Shown: in pieces, positions 36,866-45,529 of the stretch
How positions within the stretch are numbered: the stretch's first letter is position 1
Layout: every line of letters begins with the position of its first letter
DNA from: Caldilineaceae bacterium
GTDB taxonomy: Bacteria; Chloroflexota; Anaerolineae; Caldilineales; Caldilineaceae
Length of the DNA: 64,000 nt
NCBI GenBank assembly: GCA_026645575.1
Contig: JAPKMW010000040.1
Location: 24,298-88,297 of the forward strand
Direction: 5' to 3'
The notes under the pieces: model-generated
What the model was told of the DNA's origin: nothing
What the model saw: the letters and a program-made list of their open reading frames with translations, nothing else
The model's database searches: none
Translations under genes and position numbers: made by a program

Positions 36866-38029
36866 TCAAGACCGATCTGGCGTATCCGTCGTTGATATGG
36901 CAAACAGATCGATGTTGACAGCACTTTCACCAACTTGTCGCTGCTGGGAAACAGAATCATAGACAACCAACAAAGAATCAGCGACACCGGCGCCTGCGCG
37001 AAAAAGTGCGATCCCTTCGGCATAATCCTCGCCATTGTTGTGGGGAATGTCCATCACTTTTACTAGCTCATTACGCAAGACCACCCGCTCTTGATCCACC
37101 TGCGCCCCGCCCGGCCAGCGGAAGACGGTGACGGCGCCATCCAACACTTGGGTCGGGCCGGCCAGGATGAGCAGATCGGCGCCATCGATACAGAGATCGC
37201 GCACGCCCAGGCCATCCAGATCGAGAAAATGTTTGCGATAGGTGGGCTGGGTTGGGTTATGGGGATTGTCAGGGTTGATCGGTTGCAGTTGTAATTCAGC
37301 GGGATTCGCCGGATTGACCGCTACCGCCAGTTCCAGGATGACCGCCCACCCACGCAGCACCGGCCCACGCAGGCCAAGAAAAACCCGCTCGCCGACAACC
37401 GCCAGCCCTTCAATGTCGAAGCCGTTGTCTTTGCCGGGCAGGGGGAGAAAGTCCTTCAGGTGGGCATCTGTCGCTAATGCCGCGGTGAGCGCGCTATACG
37501 TCGTGGTGCAGGGCAACTGTGCGGCAGTTCGTTTTTCCCCATGCTCTGCGATTTCTCGCACCAGTGTATAACTGCCATCTCTGGCAATAACGGGAATCCG
37601 CGCCAGAAGAAAACGGTTGCCGTCGCTACTGACTTCGGCCAGACGGGCAAAATTTTGCTGAACCGTCTGCTTTGGCTTGACGGCCTTGCGCTTACGGCTA
37701 TGAGAGCCGACCAGCCACAGATAGCCATTGGCATAAGCCAGCCCCTCAATATCCGCCTCTTCAATCTCTTTGGCATCGGCGGGTGGTGGCGCAGGCAGGG
37801 CAAGGTAGTCAGGCAAGGCGAATTGTTCATGGGCGCCGTAGTGGGAATTCCCGTCGTTGTCTATTTCTTGCACAGCAAGCCGTTCCACCGTGATCGACTC
37901 ATCATTGGCCACCCACAGTGTATCGCCAAGTTGGACAACCGCCGACAGCCCATGGCGCAACTCTTTCTTCTTGCTCAATTTGTTAAGCTGCGGGTCGAAG
38001 GCTAGCAAAACAGCGCTTACACGATTCAT
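36866..38029 (-). CDS. DUF3616-family beta-propeller-like protein
   Basis: 387 residues. Segments AKEIEEADIEGLAYANGYLW, GKDNGFDIEGLAVVGERVFL and DGLGVRDLCIDGADLLILAG are the repeated (E/D)xEGLA-type strands of DUF3616. The pattern suggests a beta-propeller that may bind a ligand or metal through the acidic strands. No signal peptide is visible. Function unknown. It has its own terminator and diverges from the release-factor-like gene. Confidence 0.8.
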   Translation of the reverse strand: MNRVSAVLLAFDPQLNKLSKKKELRHGLSAVVQLGDTLWVANDESITVERLAVQEIDNDGNSHYGAHEQFALPDYLALPAPPPADAKEIEEADIEGLAYANGYLWLVGSHSRKRKAVKPKQTVQQNFARLAEVSSDGNRFLLARIPVIARDGSYTLVREIAEHGEKRTAAQLPCTTTYSALTAALATDAHLKDFLPLPGKDNGFDIEGLAVVGERVFLGLRGPVLRGWAVILELAVAVNPANPAELQLQPINPDNPHNPTQPTYRKHFLDLDGLGVRDLCIDGADLLILAGPTQVLDGAVTVFRWPGGAQVDQERVVLRNELVKVMDIPHNNGEDYAEGIALFRAGAGVADSLLVVYDSVSQQRQVGESAVNIDLFAISTTDTPDRS

Positions 38030-38223
38030 CCAAGTAACTCCGTATACGTTTGTTTTTAGAAATTTATCAATTCAATTGTACCAAAATCATACAACTTTAT
38101 CAGCAATCGATACTACGGTTGGCGCTACGCCGGATAGCGAGGGGCCATTTGGACGACAAATCAGGGAAGCTTACAGTTCCAATGGCGCCGTCCCGCTATG
38201 ATCCATAGCCGATGAACCCAGTG

Positions 38224-38280
38224 ATCACAGTGGCGTCCTCCTTTGTCGTGTGCTTCAGCGACTGCCGACGCCATTGTGAT
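38224..38280. repeat. Hairpin upstream of the Vms1-like gene
   Basis: ATCACAGTGGCGTC (38224-38237) faces GACGCCATTGTGAT (38267-38280), a 14-bp stem with one mismatch, followed by two direct copies of GTGATGATTTGAT. It lies about 40 bp before the start codon; a leader structure is possible. The rest of the 290-bp gap shows nothing else. Confidence 0.55.
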
Positions 38281-38321
38281 GATTTGATGTGATGATTTGA
38301 TCCTAGATCGGAACTTTCCGC

Positions 38322-39461
38322 ATGACTACAGCGACTGCTGCCACCACGGCTACAACAGCAGAGCAGACTTATCTTCAGGGCATCGACTTACGCTCCTTTA
38401 GTGAACTGCAAGAAGCCGAACGGGCCTATCTCTCCCTTTACGCCGCTAGCCCCGACAGTTTGAACCAACTCAACCAGCGCGCTGAACAGATGCGCAACTT
38501 GCTGGCCGATACGCCGGACGAGTTGGCTTACTTTGAACGCAATCTAGCGCTAGTGCGCACCTGGCTCGACAAAAATCCCTTCACCGGCGCCGGCCTTTGT
38601 GTCTTCGCCTGCGAAATGCTCGATTACGTTCAGGGCATTCCCCTCCCAGTCGCACCGGCGGACACCTTGCGCGTCGATGCCGCCCCTTACATTCGTCCCC
38701 TGGCCGAACTGCAAGATGAGTATGAAAACTTTCTGGTGGTGGCGGCAGACAACACGGCTACCCGCATTATCCAGGTGACCTCTGCCAAGGCGGCAACGGC
38801 GGAACAGGTGCGCGGCGATATCAAAAACGCCGTGCGCAAGGGGGGCTGGTCACAACAGCGCTATGCCCGCCGCCGTAACAAAGACCTCCTCCATTATGCC
38901 AAAGAGATCAATGATCTGTTGAGCAACTTGGTACGCACCGGTAACTTTCAACGCATTGTTCTGCTTGGCTCCCAAGAAACATTGACCAAGCTCCAAAGCG
39001 TCCTCGCCACCGAAGTGGCAGAACGGGTGGTGGGTCAGGCGCCGGCAGATTTGCACGAGGAAGAGGATGCCTTGGTTGCCGCCGCCTATGAACTTTTTTT
39101 TCAGGAAGAACGGGCCGAAGAGATGCGTCTTTGGGAACGCATTCAGGCGGAATACCTGAGTGACGGCCTCGCGGCCGTTGGTCCGGCGGCGGTGCTGGAT
39201 GCGCTGCACCAGGGTCGTGTCGCGGAACTCCTGGTCACACGCAATGCTGATATGAAAGGTACGCGTTGCGCTGGCTGCGAACGGGTGGTCGCCGTCGAGG
39301 TCAACGCCTGCCCTCTCTGTGGCGAAGATCAAGTCTTTCCTGTGGATCTGATCAACGAGTTGGTGCATCAGGCCGAACTAACCAGCGCAACGGTCGAATT
39401 TTCTGATCCGCTGGGTGGCTTGACCAGTGTGGGCGATGTCGCAGCCATGCTACGGTATTAG
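38322..39461 (+). CDS. Vms1/eRF1-like (VLRF1, baeRF-type) peptidyl-tRNA release protein
   Basis: 379 residues. The central segment KGGWSQQRYARRRNKDLLHY (~172-191) matches the catalytic GGxxQ-type loop of the Vms1-like release-factor-1 domain, where a Gln promotes cleavage of the peptidyl- or CCA-tRNA bond. An N-terminal helical region (~15-100) precedes it. Near the C-terminus a four-Cys zinc ribbon CAGCERVV ... CPLCGE (~316-335) may contact rRNA. In eukaryotes Vms1 frees stalled peptides from 60S subunits; bacterial members are mostly uncharacterised. Long Ala/Thr start MTTATAATTATTAEQ. It is a single-gene unit ended by a strong hairpin. Confidence 0.75.
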   Translation: MTTATAATTATTAEQTYLQGIDLRSFSELQEAERAYLSLYAASPDSLNQLNQRAEQMRNLLADTPDELAYFERNLALVRTWLDKNPFTGAGLCVFACEMLDYVQGIPLPVAPADTLRVDAAPYIRPLAELQDEYENFLVVAADNTATRIIQVTSAKAATAEQVRGDIKNAVRKGGWSQQRYARRRNKDLLHYAKEINDLLSNLVRTGNFQRIVLLGSQETLTKLQSVLATEVAERVVGQAPADLHEEEDALVAAAYELFFQEERAEEMRLWERIQAEYLSDGLAAVGPAAVLDALHQGRVAELLVTRNADMKGTRCAGCERVVAVEVNACPLCGEDQVFPVDLINELVHQAELTSATVEFSDPLGGLTSVGDVAAMLRY

Positions 39462-39471
39462 TAACGACTAA

Positions 39472-39528
39472 GCTCGTAGCCGGTCCGTGACCGGCGTCCG
39501 GATCACCGGTCACGGACCGGCTACGAGC
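39472..39528. terminator. Strong palindromic hairpin between convergent genes
   Basis: A perfect 23-bp stem, beginning GCTCGTAGCCGGTCCGTGAC at 39472 and its complement ending at 39528, closes an 11-base loop. It starts 10 bp after the release-factor-like gene and precedes the MFS stop. It lacks a T-run, so it may be either a terminator or a mobile palindrome. Confidence 0.75.
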
Positions 39529-39556
39529 GGGCTTAATAGTCAACCATTCCTTACAC

Positions 39557-40849
39557 CTAATGAGGCAAGGGCTGGATACCATCGCTTGGGCTTTGGACGC
39601 TGTCCTCCACGGTTTGCACCGTTTGACCCACCGGAACCGGCACACGGGCAAAGAGCCACTGGGCCAGCAACATTGCGCCCACCGTGAAGAGCGCGCCCAG
39701 GAAAAAGGAGGCGCCGGGCAGTTCAATCGGAGCATTCGCACTGATAAAATAGCCAAAGACGTTGGTGGCAATGAGCGGGCCAATCACGCCGGTTAAACTG
39801 AGCAAACTGGTAATGGCGCCTTGGGTGGAGCCTTGCTCGTTCGGTTTGACACTTTTGGAGATCAACGACTGGGTGCTGGGGCCGGCAATAAAACCGAGCG
39901 CGCCCAGAAAGGGAATGAGATACATCATCCACCCCTGGTTTGCTAACCCATAAAGCACATTGGCGACAGCACTGAGCGCCAGACCATAAATAATGGCGCG
40001 GCGTTCCCCAATTTTCGGCACGATCCGCCCGGTCAAGCCGCCTTGCACAATCGCCGCCGACAGCCCCACCACCGCCAGCGAGATACCCACATCACCGGCA
40101 TCCCAGTTAAAACGGTGGCTGGTGTAGAGCACCCAGATACTTTGCAACGCATTCTGGGCCAGCCCGGAGAGAACGGTCACGCCGGCCAGCCCCAACACAA
40201 TGGGGTAGCGCCCTAACCCGGCCAGTGAACCCACCGGGTTGGCGCGCGCCCAGGAAAATTCCCGGCGATTTTCCGGCTTAAGCGATTCCGGCAGGACAAA
40301 AAAGCCATAGAGCGCATTGAGCAGGGTAATCCCTGCCACTACAAAGAAAGGGAGATGCAAGCCAATATTCCCCAACAGACCACCTAAGACGGGGCCGGCA
40401 ATAAAGCCTAAGCCAAAGGCCATCCCCACCAGGCCAAAATTCTGGGCGCGTTTCTCTGGCGTGCTAATATCAGCGATATAGGCTGTCACCGCTGTAATGT
40501 TGGCCGCCGTGATCCCGGCGATCACCCGCCCGATAAAGAGCCAACTCAAATTGGGCGAAAAGGCCAGAAGGAGATAGTCAATGCCGGCACCGGTCAGCGA
40601 AATCAGGATCACCGAACGACGGCCATATTTGTCCGAAAGACTGCCCAGGATCGGCGCAAAGAGAAATTGCATCGCCGCATAGACCGCGACCATTAAGCCA
40701 AAGATGCGGGAAGCTTCCGCCTCGCCCCCCGTAAAACTTTCCACCAACTTGGGTAACACAGGGATAATCAACCCAAGCCCCATGACATCCAAAAAGAGGG
40801 TGACAAAAATAAAGCCAAGCGATGCTTGACGTTTACTGACACTGTTCAT
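39557..40849 (-). CDS. MFS drug-efflux-type transporter (TetA-like)
   Basis: 430 residues with twelve predicted membrane spans. The first span VTLFLDVMGLGLIIPVLP and the loop GSLSDKYGRRSVILISL match the TetA/bicyclomycin-type DHA1 pumps; a second-half loop GRIVPKIGERRAIIYG follows. Such pumps export small drugs by proton exchange; the substrate is unknown. ATG 40849 (MNSVSKRQ) is chosen; a start 23 codons upstream gives a hydrophilic extension. The neighbouring TetR-Rieske pair lies upstream, but its operator is too distant to show joint control. Confidence 0.88.
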   Translation of the reverse strand: MNSVSKRQASLGFIFVTLFLDVMGLGLIIPVLPKLVESFTGGEAEASRIFGLMVAVYAAMQFLFAPILGSLSDKYGRRSVILISLTGAGIDYLLLAFSPNLSWLFIGRVIAGITAANITAVTAYIADISTPEKRAQNFGLVGMAFGLGFIAGPVLGGLLGNIGLHLPFFVVAGITLLNALYGFFVLPESLKPENRREFSWARANPVGSLAGLGRYPIVLGLAGVTVLSGLAQNALQSIWVLYTSHRFNWDAGDVGISLAVVGLSAAIVQGGLTGRIVPKIGERRAIIYGLALSAVANVLYGLANQGWMMYLIPFLGALGFIAGPSTQSLISKSVKPNEQGSTQGAITSLLSLTGVIGPLIATNVFGYFISANAPIELPGASFFLGALFTVGAMLLAQWLFARVPVPVGQTVQTVEDSVQSPSDGIQPLPH

Positions 40850-41019
40850 TTCGTTCTCTACCTTTTCTACTTTTGGCAGCGCAGCCGCACCATCGACAGA
40901 GTGACGTTCTGCTTTCACGCAAAGTATCTATTTTACCGCATAGAATACAGTTTTACCACAACTGGCGTAATGCAAATTGGCGGTTATTACGCGCCGTAGA
41001 CGTGTGAAGAGAGCAGTCT

Positions 41020-42270
41020 TTAGATCTTTTGCACCTTGCCATAGGTGAGCGAACGCCAGAGCCATTCCATTGGCCCATAGGTGAAGCGACGCAGCCACCA
41101 CTGGCTTGCAATGATTTGCCCAGTGTAGATGACAACCGCCAGCCCAACCCCTGCCGGCCCCGAAAGTTGTCCAACCAGCCCCAGGCCATACCCATTGAAA
41201 ATCAGCGTGCAGATCACCGATTGCATCAGGTAGTTGGTCAACGCCATTCGTCCTGTTGCGGCTAACGGCGTCAACCGTTTCGCCCAAAGCGGTTGGTGGG
41301 CCAACAGGACAAAGGTGGCGGCATAGCCCAACGCCAGGATTGGCCCAAAGGTTTGGTTGAAAAAAAAGACCGCTAACGCAGAGATGGACGGCAGCAGGGC
41401 GAACGCGCTGGTAATCGTTAGGCTGCCGGCCAGGCCAATCAACAGCCCCCACCAGCGCACACGTCGCAACAGCGCCAGGTTTTCCTCAATGTTGGACAGA
41501 ATACGCCGTTTCCCAATGTACAGCCCCAGCAGAAACATGGCCAATACAGTCGGTATACGCGAAATCAAGACCGGAATTGTCTGACTATAGTTCTCCAGAC
41601 GCAGCCCAATTGTTTCGACATAACTGGCTGCTTGATAGCGCTCGACTGTGGCAGCGCGTGTCGTGACAAAAAACTGGGTAAAGGCCAAATCGGCTTCGGC
41701 CAATTGGGCGCCTGTCGTCGGTAACTGGCGTGCGATCTGCAAACCCGTGAAACCAACGACAAAGAGCAACGTGGGTATCAACCAGAGCCAGAAAATCCAA
41801 CGGCGCAGGGTCTGTTCCTGGCGCTGGCGAAAGGCAAAGAGCAGCCCGCCGACGAGTGCATAGAGCAGCAGAATATCCCCTTCCCAGAGGAAAAGAATAT
41901 GAGCAAGCCCAAAGAGGCCCAGAATCACCAACCGACGCGTAAAGCGCCGGGTAAATGCTGCCGGCTCACCTTCGGCCCGCATCAACTGAATGGCAAAGCC
42001 AAGACCAAAGAGTAGGGAAAAAAGCGTAAAAAACTTGGATTCAGCCAAGAAGATCAAGCCCAGGGTGGTGAACCAGCCAATAGGATCGGGATCGATGCCA
42101 ATCCCTTGTGGCCCACCCGGCGCTTTGAAAAAGGTCATGTTGATGAGCAGGATGCCAAAGAGGGCAAAGCCGCGTAACATATCGACGATCTCAATCCGCT
42201 CTTTTACCGTCACTGGTGTTGCAGCAACGGCTAGTGGCGTTGCGGCTTCCGGTTGCATAGCCATTGTCAA
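41020..42270 (-). CDS. DUF418-family membrane protein
   Basis: 416 residues, about ten membrane spans. N-terminal RIEIVDMLRGFALFGILLIN and SKFFTLFSLLFGLGFAIQL and C-terminal LAATGRMALTNYLMQSVI with RFTYGPMEWLWRSLTYGK are the hallmark segments of DUF418/YeiB proteins. Role unknown; the family resembles membrane acyltransferases. It starts 12 bp after the Rieske gene stop and is likely part of the same TetR-controlled transcript. Confidence 0.9.
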   Translation of the reverse strand: MTMAMQPEAATPLAVAATPVTVKERIEIVDMLRGFALFGILLINMTFFKAPGGPQGIGIDPDPIGWFTTLGLIFLAESKFFTLFSLLFGLGFAIQLMRAEGEPAAFTRRFTRRLVILGLFGLAHILFLWEGDILLLYALVGGLLFAFRQRQEQTLRRWIFWLWLIPTLLFVVGFTGLQIARQLPTTGAQLAEADLAFTQFFVTTRAATVERYQAASYVETIGLRLENYSQTIPVLISRIPTVLAMFLLGLYIGKRRILSNIEENLALLRRVRWWGLLIGLAGSLTITSAFALLPSISALAVFFFNQTFGPILALGYAATFVLLAHQPLWAKRLTPLAATGRMALTNYLMQSVICTLIFNGYGLGLVGQLSGPAGVGLAVVIYTGQIIASQWWLRRFTYGPMEWLWRSLTYGKVQKI

Positions 42271-42282
42271 TTCCTCTTGTAA

Positions 42283-43302
42283 CTATTGCGCTTGCACACT
42301 AATTGCCGACGTATTGTTGGCACTTGACCCATCAGCCTCGATCAGCGCTTGCCTTTGTTGCAAGTACAAAGCAATCGGGCGGTCGCCGGGGATAAAGTAA
42401 CCGGCATTGAGATCGCCATATTTGGGGTATTGGGTGGTGATGATCAACTCATCTTCGCGTAATACATAGCGGTTGTAAAAATTGGACAGTTGACCGAGCC
42501 ATTTGCCGACAACCGGTAGTTTGACAAAACCCTGGTAGGTGCGCAGGTAGAGCATCGTCTCTTCGTCATCAATGGGGGCGGAAATTTGCAAGTTGCGCAA
42601 GGTTTCACCCAGCCAAAGCTGCCAAACATTGGGAAAGTTGAACCAAAGGGTGGCCGGCCCTGTTGGCGGCGGCACGTCGGTCGGTTTGATCGCCGGCAAG
42701 CCTTCATCGGGTTGATTGCTTAACCAGACGCGAATTTCGTTGTTTTCCAGGGTCGTAAAGGGACCGTTGACGAGCGTCCCCATCCCACGGCCAATGGTTT
42801 TGGCATGAACAAAGGGCAGATGGGAAACGTCAAGATTCCCTTCAATGGCGCGGGTATAATGAACATGCCATTGCTTCTGCAACGTTGAATAGACCAAGTT
42901 GTCCAGACCGGCAAAGAAGGGCAACGGTGGATATTCGCTTTGCGGTTCACCTGTCCAAAGCCAGATAAAGCCGTGCGCTTCCTGCGCAACATAGGTTTTG
43001 CATTGGAAAATCTTCGGCTTGGGGCCATTCCGCCCATTAGCCGGGATCAACTGACAGGCGCCCTCCCGATTGTATTGAAACCCATGAAAGTGACATTGCA
43101 GATTGCCGTCTATAAGCTTGCCCGGACTCAACTTTGACTGACGGTGGGGACAACGATCGTGCATCACCGCCACCTTGCCCGCGCTATCACGCCAGAAAAC
43201 CAGTTCCACCCCCAGCCGCTTGAAACCCACTGGCTTGCCCATCGGTACTTCGCTTGCATCAAGAACAGCATACCACATGTTCGGGATCAGGTTCTTCATC
43301 AT
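42283..43302 (-). CDS. Rieske non-heme-iron oxygenase
   Basis: 339 residues. The Rieske centre is CPHRQ (~46) with LQCHFHGF (~66), i.e. CxH...CxxH. The mononuclear iron site is EGNLDVSHLPFVH (Asp, His, His), as in aromatic-ring and sterol/phytyl-chlorin monooxygenases such as vanillate demethylase and PAO-like enzymes. It needs a separate reductase, none being adjacent. The ATG at 43302 is preferred over 43308 because GAAGGA would be too close to the latter. A TetR-type operator lies about 24 bp upstream, predicting repression by the adjacent regulator and induction by an aromatic or hydrophobic ligand. Confidence 0.88.
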   Translation of the reverse strand: MMKNLIPNMWYAVLDASEVPMGKPVGFKRLGVELVFWRDSAGKVAVMHDRCPHRQSKLSPGKLIDGNLQCHFHGFQYNREGACQLIPANGRNGPKPKIFQCKTYVAQEAHGFIWLWTGEPQSEYPPLPFFAGLDNLVYSTLQKQWHVHYTRAIEGNLDVSHLPFVHAKTIGRGMGTLVNGPFTTLENNEIRVWLSNQPDEGLPAIKPTDVPPPTGPATLWFNFPNVWQLWLGETLRNLQISAPIDDEETMLYLRTYQGFVKLPVVGKWLGQLSNFYNRYVLREDELIITTQYPKYGDLNAGYFIPGDRPIALYLQQRQALIEADGSSANNTSAISVQAQ

Positions 43303-43325
43303 CGTCATCCTTCTTTCTTAAATAA

Positions 43326-43343
43326 CTACCAACAGTTTGGTAG
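43326..43343. promoter_or_regulatory. TetR-type operator O1 before the Rieske gene
   Basis: CTACCAACAGTTTGGTAG is a 7-4-7 inverted repeat (CTACCAA-4-TTGGTAG) between the TetR stop and the Rieske start. The same half sites and spacing occur at 43983-44000, upstream of the TetR gene. Confidence 0.85.
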
Positions 43344-43362
43344 GTTTGCTAAATAAAAAATT

Positions 43363-43971
43363 TTATCCCACCTGTAAACCACGTAACAGAACATCAATTA
43401 ACTTCTGCGCCATCTCTTGCCGGCTCTTATTGCGTGCGTTTGGCTCGTCAAAGGCATACTCCGGCACTGAATGCAAACTTTCAATCATGCCCACCAGGCC
43501 ACCAGCGATTAAGCCCAAATCATCGTAGTCGATTTCACCCTTTACGTGCGCCGCCACCAACACTTCCTCCACCGGCGTCACCAGGGCTTTCAGCGCCATT
43601 TCACTCAACCGTTCGGCCGCTTTCGGCGCAATGGCCGGCATATCCGCATAGGCCATACGCACAAGATCAACCGGCGGTTGGGTTAAAAACCAGCCCGCCG
43701 CCGCATAGAGTTGGCTGCGAATATCCGACCCTGCCGCCGCCATGCTTGCCACCAAGCCGCGCTGGTGCTGTTGCAGATGGCGTTCTGTCACCTCAACAAA
43801 CAATTCCTCTTTACCACCGGGGACATGGTGATAGAGAGAGGTATGACGAATGCCCACTTCTGCGGCAATATCGCGCAGGGTGACAGCGGCATAACCGCGC
43901 TCGCTAAACAATTTCGCTGCCGCATCCAAGACCCGCTCACGCGCTTCCGAAGAGACCACTCCCTTTGCCAA
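43363..43971 (-). CDS. TetR-family transcriptional repressor
   Basis: About 202 residues. The N-terminal helix-turn-helix is RERVLDAAAKLFSERGYAAV and TLRDIAAEVGIRHTSLYHHV, followed by a helical ligand-binding domain. The likely start is a TTG at 43971 preceded by GAAGGAG; an in-frame TTG further upstream lies inside operator O2. Matching palindromes precede this gene and the Rieske gene, so it should repress itself and the oxygenase. Ligand unknown. Confidence 0.88.
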   Translation of the reverse strand: MAKGVVSSEARERVLDAAAKLFSERGYAAVTLRDIAAEVGIRHTSLYHHVPGGKEELFVEVTERHLQQHQRGLVASMAAAGSDIRSQLYAAAGWFLTQPPVDLVRMAYADMPAIAPKAAERLSEMALKALVTPVEEVLVAAHVKGEIDYDDLGLIAGGLVGMIESLHSVPEYAFDEPNARNKSRQEMAQKLIDVLLRGLQVG

Positions 43972-43982
43972 AGCTACTCCTT

Positions 43983-44000
43983 CTACCAAACATTTGGTAG
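43983..44000. promoter_or_regulatory. TetR-type operator O2 before the regulator gene
   Basis: CTACCAAACATTTGGTAG, a 7-4-7 inverted repeat with the same half sites as O1. It lies immediately upstream of the TetR ribosome-binding site, so bound protein would block its own transcription. Confidence 0.85.
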
Positions 44001-44038
44001 GTAATATATCCTAACAGGGTCAATCAGTGATGTAGGGG

Positions 44039-44995
44039 TTATTCCCTTTCACCAATTTGTTGGCGCGCCAACCAGGCACAGCCAAGAATCGGCGCATCAG
44101 TATCCAGCCCACTGGCAACAACTCGCACATGCGACGCCACCGAGGTAAAGGCGTGACGAGGAACGGCTTTCCGCGCTGGCGCCAGCAACAATTCGCCACA
44201 TTTCGCCACACTGCCGCCAACCACGTAGAGATCGATGTTAACAATCATCGCCAGCGTGGCAATCGCTGCCCCCAATGCTTCGCCGGCTTGGGTGATCACC
44301 GCCAGCGCGACCGGATCACCTTGCGCAGCCAACGTTGCCACCATTTCACCAGTCAAGGCCGACTGTGGACTCTGGACTACGGACTGACGACCTGCTTGCA
44401 TGATTTCGTACCACTGGGCCAGACGGGGACCACTCATAAAGGTTTCGACACAACCCCGATTGCCACACGAACAGAGCAACCCGTTGCGATCGAGTACCGT
44501 ATGCCCAAATTCCCCCGCCGAGTTGTGCATTCCTCGATAGACAGCACCGTCCATAATCAACGCTGCGCCGACACCGGTGCCGACGATGATGTAGACCATA
44601 CTCTGCTCACCCCGCCCAGCGCCAAAATAAAATTCACCCAGCGCAGCCGCCTTGGCATCATGTTCCAGGCAGACAGGAAAACCAAGTCGATCCGTGAGCA
44701 ACGCCCCCAACGGCGCATAATGTAACCCCTGCACATTCGGCGGATCAAGCAGGACGCCGTTGATATGATCGACTGGTCCCGGCGTACACATGCCCATCGC
44801 CGCAATCCGTTCTCCAGCCGGTAGATACGTCGCTAATTCAGCGACAGCGGCGGCAATCCGCTCCACCACAATGGCGGGGCCACGTTCGGCTTCCGTCGCC
44901 ATCCGTTTGCGCGCAATGATGCGATCCGCCGGATCGACCAGCCCCAATTCAATCTTTGTACCGCCCAAATCGGCGCCAATGACATAGCCAGCCAT
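44039..44995 (-). CDS. ROK-family sugar kinase
   Basis: 318 residues. The phosphate-binding loop is GADLGGTKIELGLVD, the sugar/zinc-binding motif is CSCGNRGCVETFMSG, and the catalytic Asp is in LEHDAKAAALGEFYFG. ROK kinases phosphorylate glucose, allose, fructose, N-acetylmannosamine and others; the specificity is not evident. It starts 8 bp after the HbpS-like gene stop, as the last gene of the SorC-linked cluster. Confidence 0.9.
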   Translation of the reverse strand: MAGYVIGADLGGTKIELGLVDPADRIIARKRMATEAERGPAIVVERIAAAVAELATYLPAGERIAAMGMCTPGPVDHINGVLLDPPNVQGLHYAPLGALLTDRLGFPVCLEHDAKAAALGEFYFGAGRGEQSMVYIIVGTGVGAALIMDGAVYRGMHNSAGEFGHTVLDRNGLLCSCGNRGCVETFMSGPRLAQWYEIMQAGRQSVVQSPQSALTGEMVATLAAQGDPVALAVITQAGEALGAAIATLAMIVNIDLYVVGGSVAKCGELLLAPARKAVPRHAFTSVASHVRVVASGLDTDAPILGCAWLARQQIGERE

Positions 44996-45003
44996 AAATC
45001 ACC

Positions 45004-45411
45004 TCAGCCAATCAAACTCGCCCCCAGCGCCGCCAAAACCATATCCTCTTCCTCCGGCAACCCGCTGACGCCGACGGCGCCCACTGTCTGGTTCTGGTAG
45101 ACAATCGGCACGCCGCCACCCCAAGCGGTGTAACGCGGGTCGCCAAAGTTGCTCATGGGCCACTGCTTTTCGCGCGACGAGTTGCCGATCTCTTTGGAGG
45201 GACGCTGTTCACGGGCTGCGGTAAACGCCTTGTTGATGGCGATCATAATCGATGGCAGTTTACAGCCATCAGTACGCAAAAAGGCGAGCAATTCCCCCTG
45301 GCTATCGACCACGGCAATCGCCGCGCCTTTGCCCTGTTCTTCTAACTTGGTGCGAATGGCGTCGATAATCTGAACTGCATCGCTATGGGAAAGTTGAAAC
45401 CGTTGGTACAT
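45004..45411 (-). CDS. HbpS/GlcG-family (DUF336) protein
   Basis: 135 residues. AAIAVVDSQGELLAFLRTDG, MIAINKAFTAA and WGGGVPIVYQNQTVGAVGVS are the characteristic strands and glycine-rich loop of the GlcG/HbpS/PduO-C family. Members bind heme or cobalamin-related ligands, and GlcG-like genes accompany glycolate and sugar-acid oxidation operons. Here it separates the GMC oxidoreductase from the ROK kinase. Its role in the cluster is unknown. Confidence 0.88.
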   Translation of the reverse strand: MYQRFQLSHSDAVQIIDAIRTKLEEQGKGAAIAVVDSQGELLAFLRTDGCKLPSIMIAINKAFTAAREQRPSKEIGNSSREKQWPMSNFGDPRYTAWGGGVPIVYQNQTVGAVGVSGLPEEEDMVLAALGASLIG

Positions 45412-45425
45412 GGAGTCTCCTCTGG

Positions 45426-45529
45426 GTATTGGATATTAGGTATTGGATATTAGGTATTAGACAATTGTGTATTGGTTGAGTAACGATTATGCGATTCCTC
45501 AATAACTAATACCCAATACCTAATATCCA
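45426..45529. repeat. Iterated-word inverted repeat F
   Basis: GTATTGGATATTAG repeated in register (45426-45460) pairs with AATACCCAATACCTAATATC ending near 45529. On the coding strand the last codons and TAG stop of the GMC oxidoreductase (45522-45520) are part of the right arm. Confidence 0.88.
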
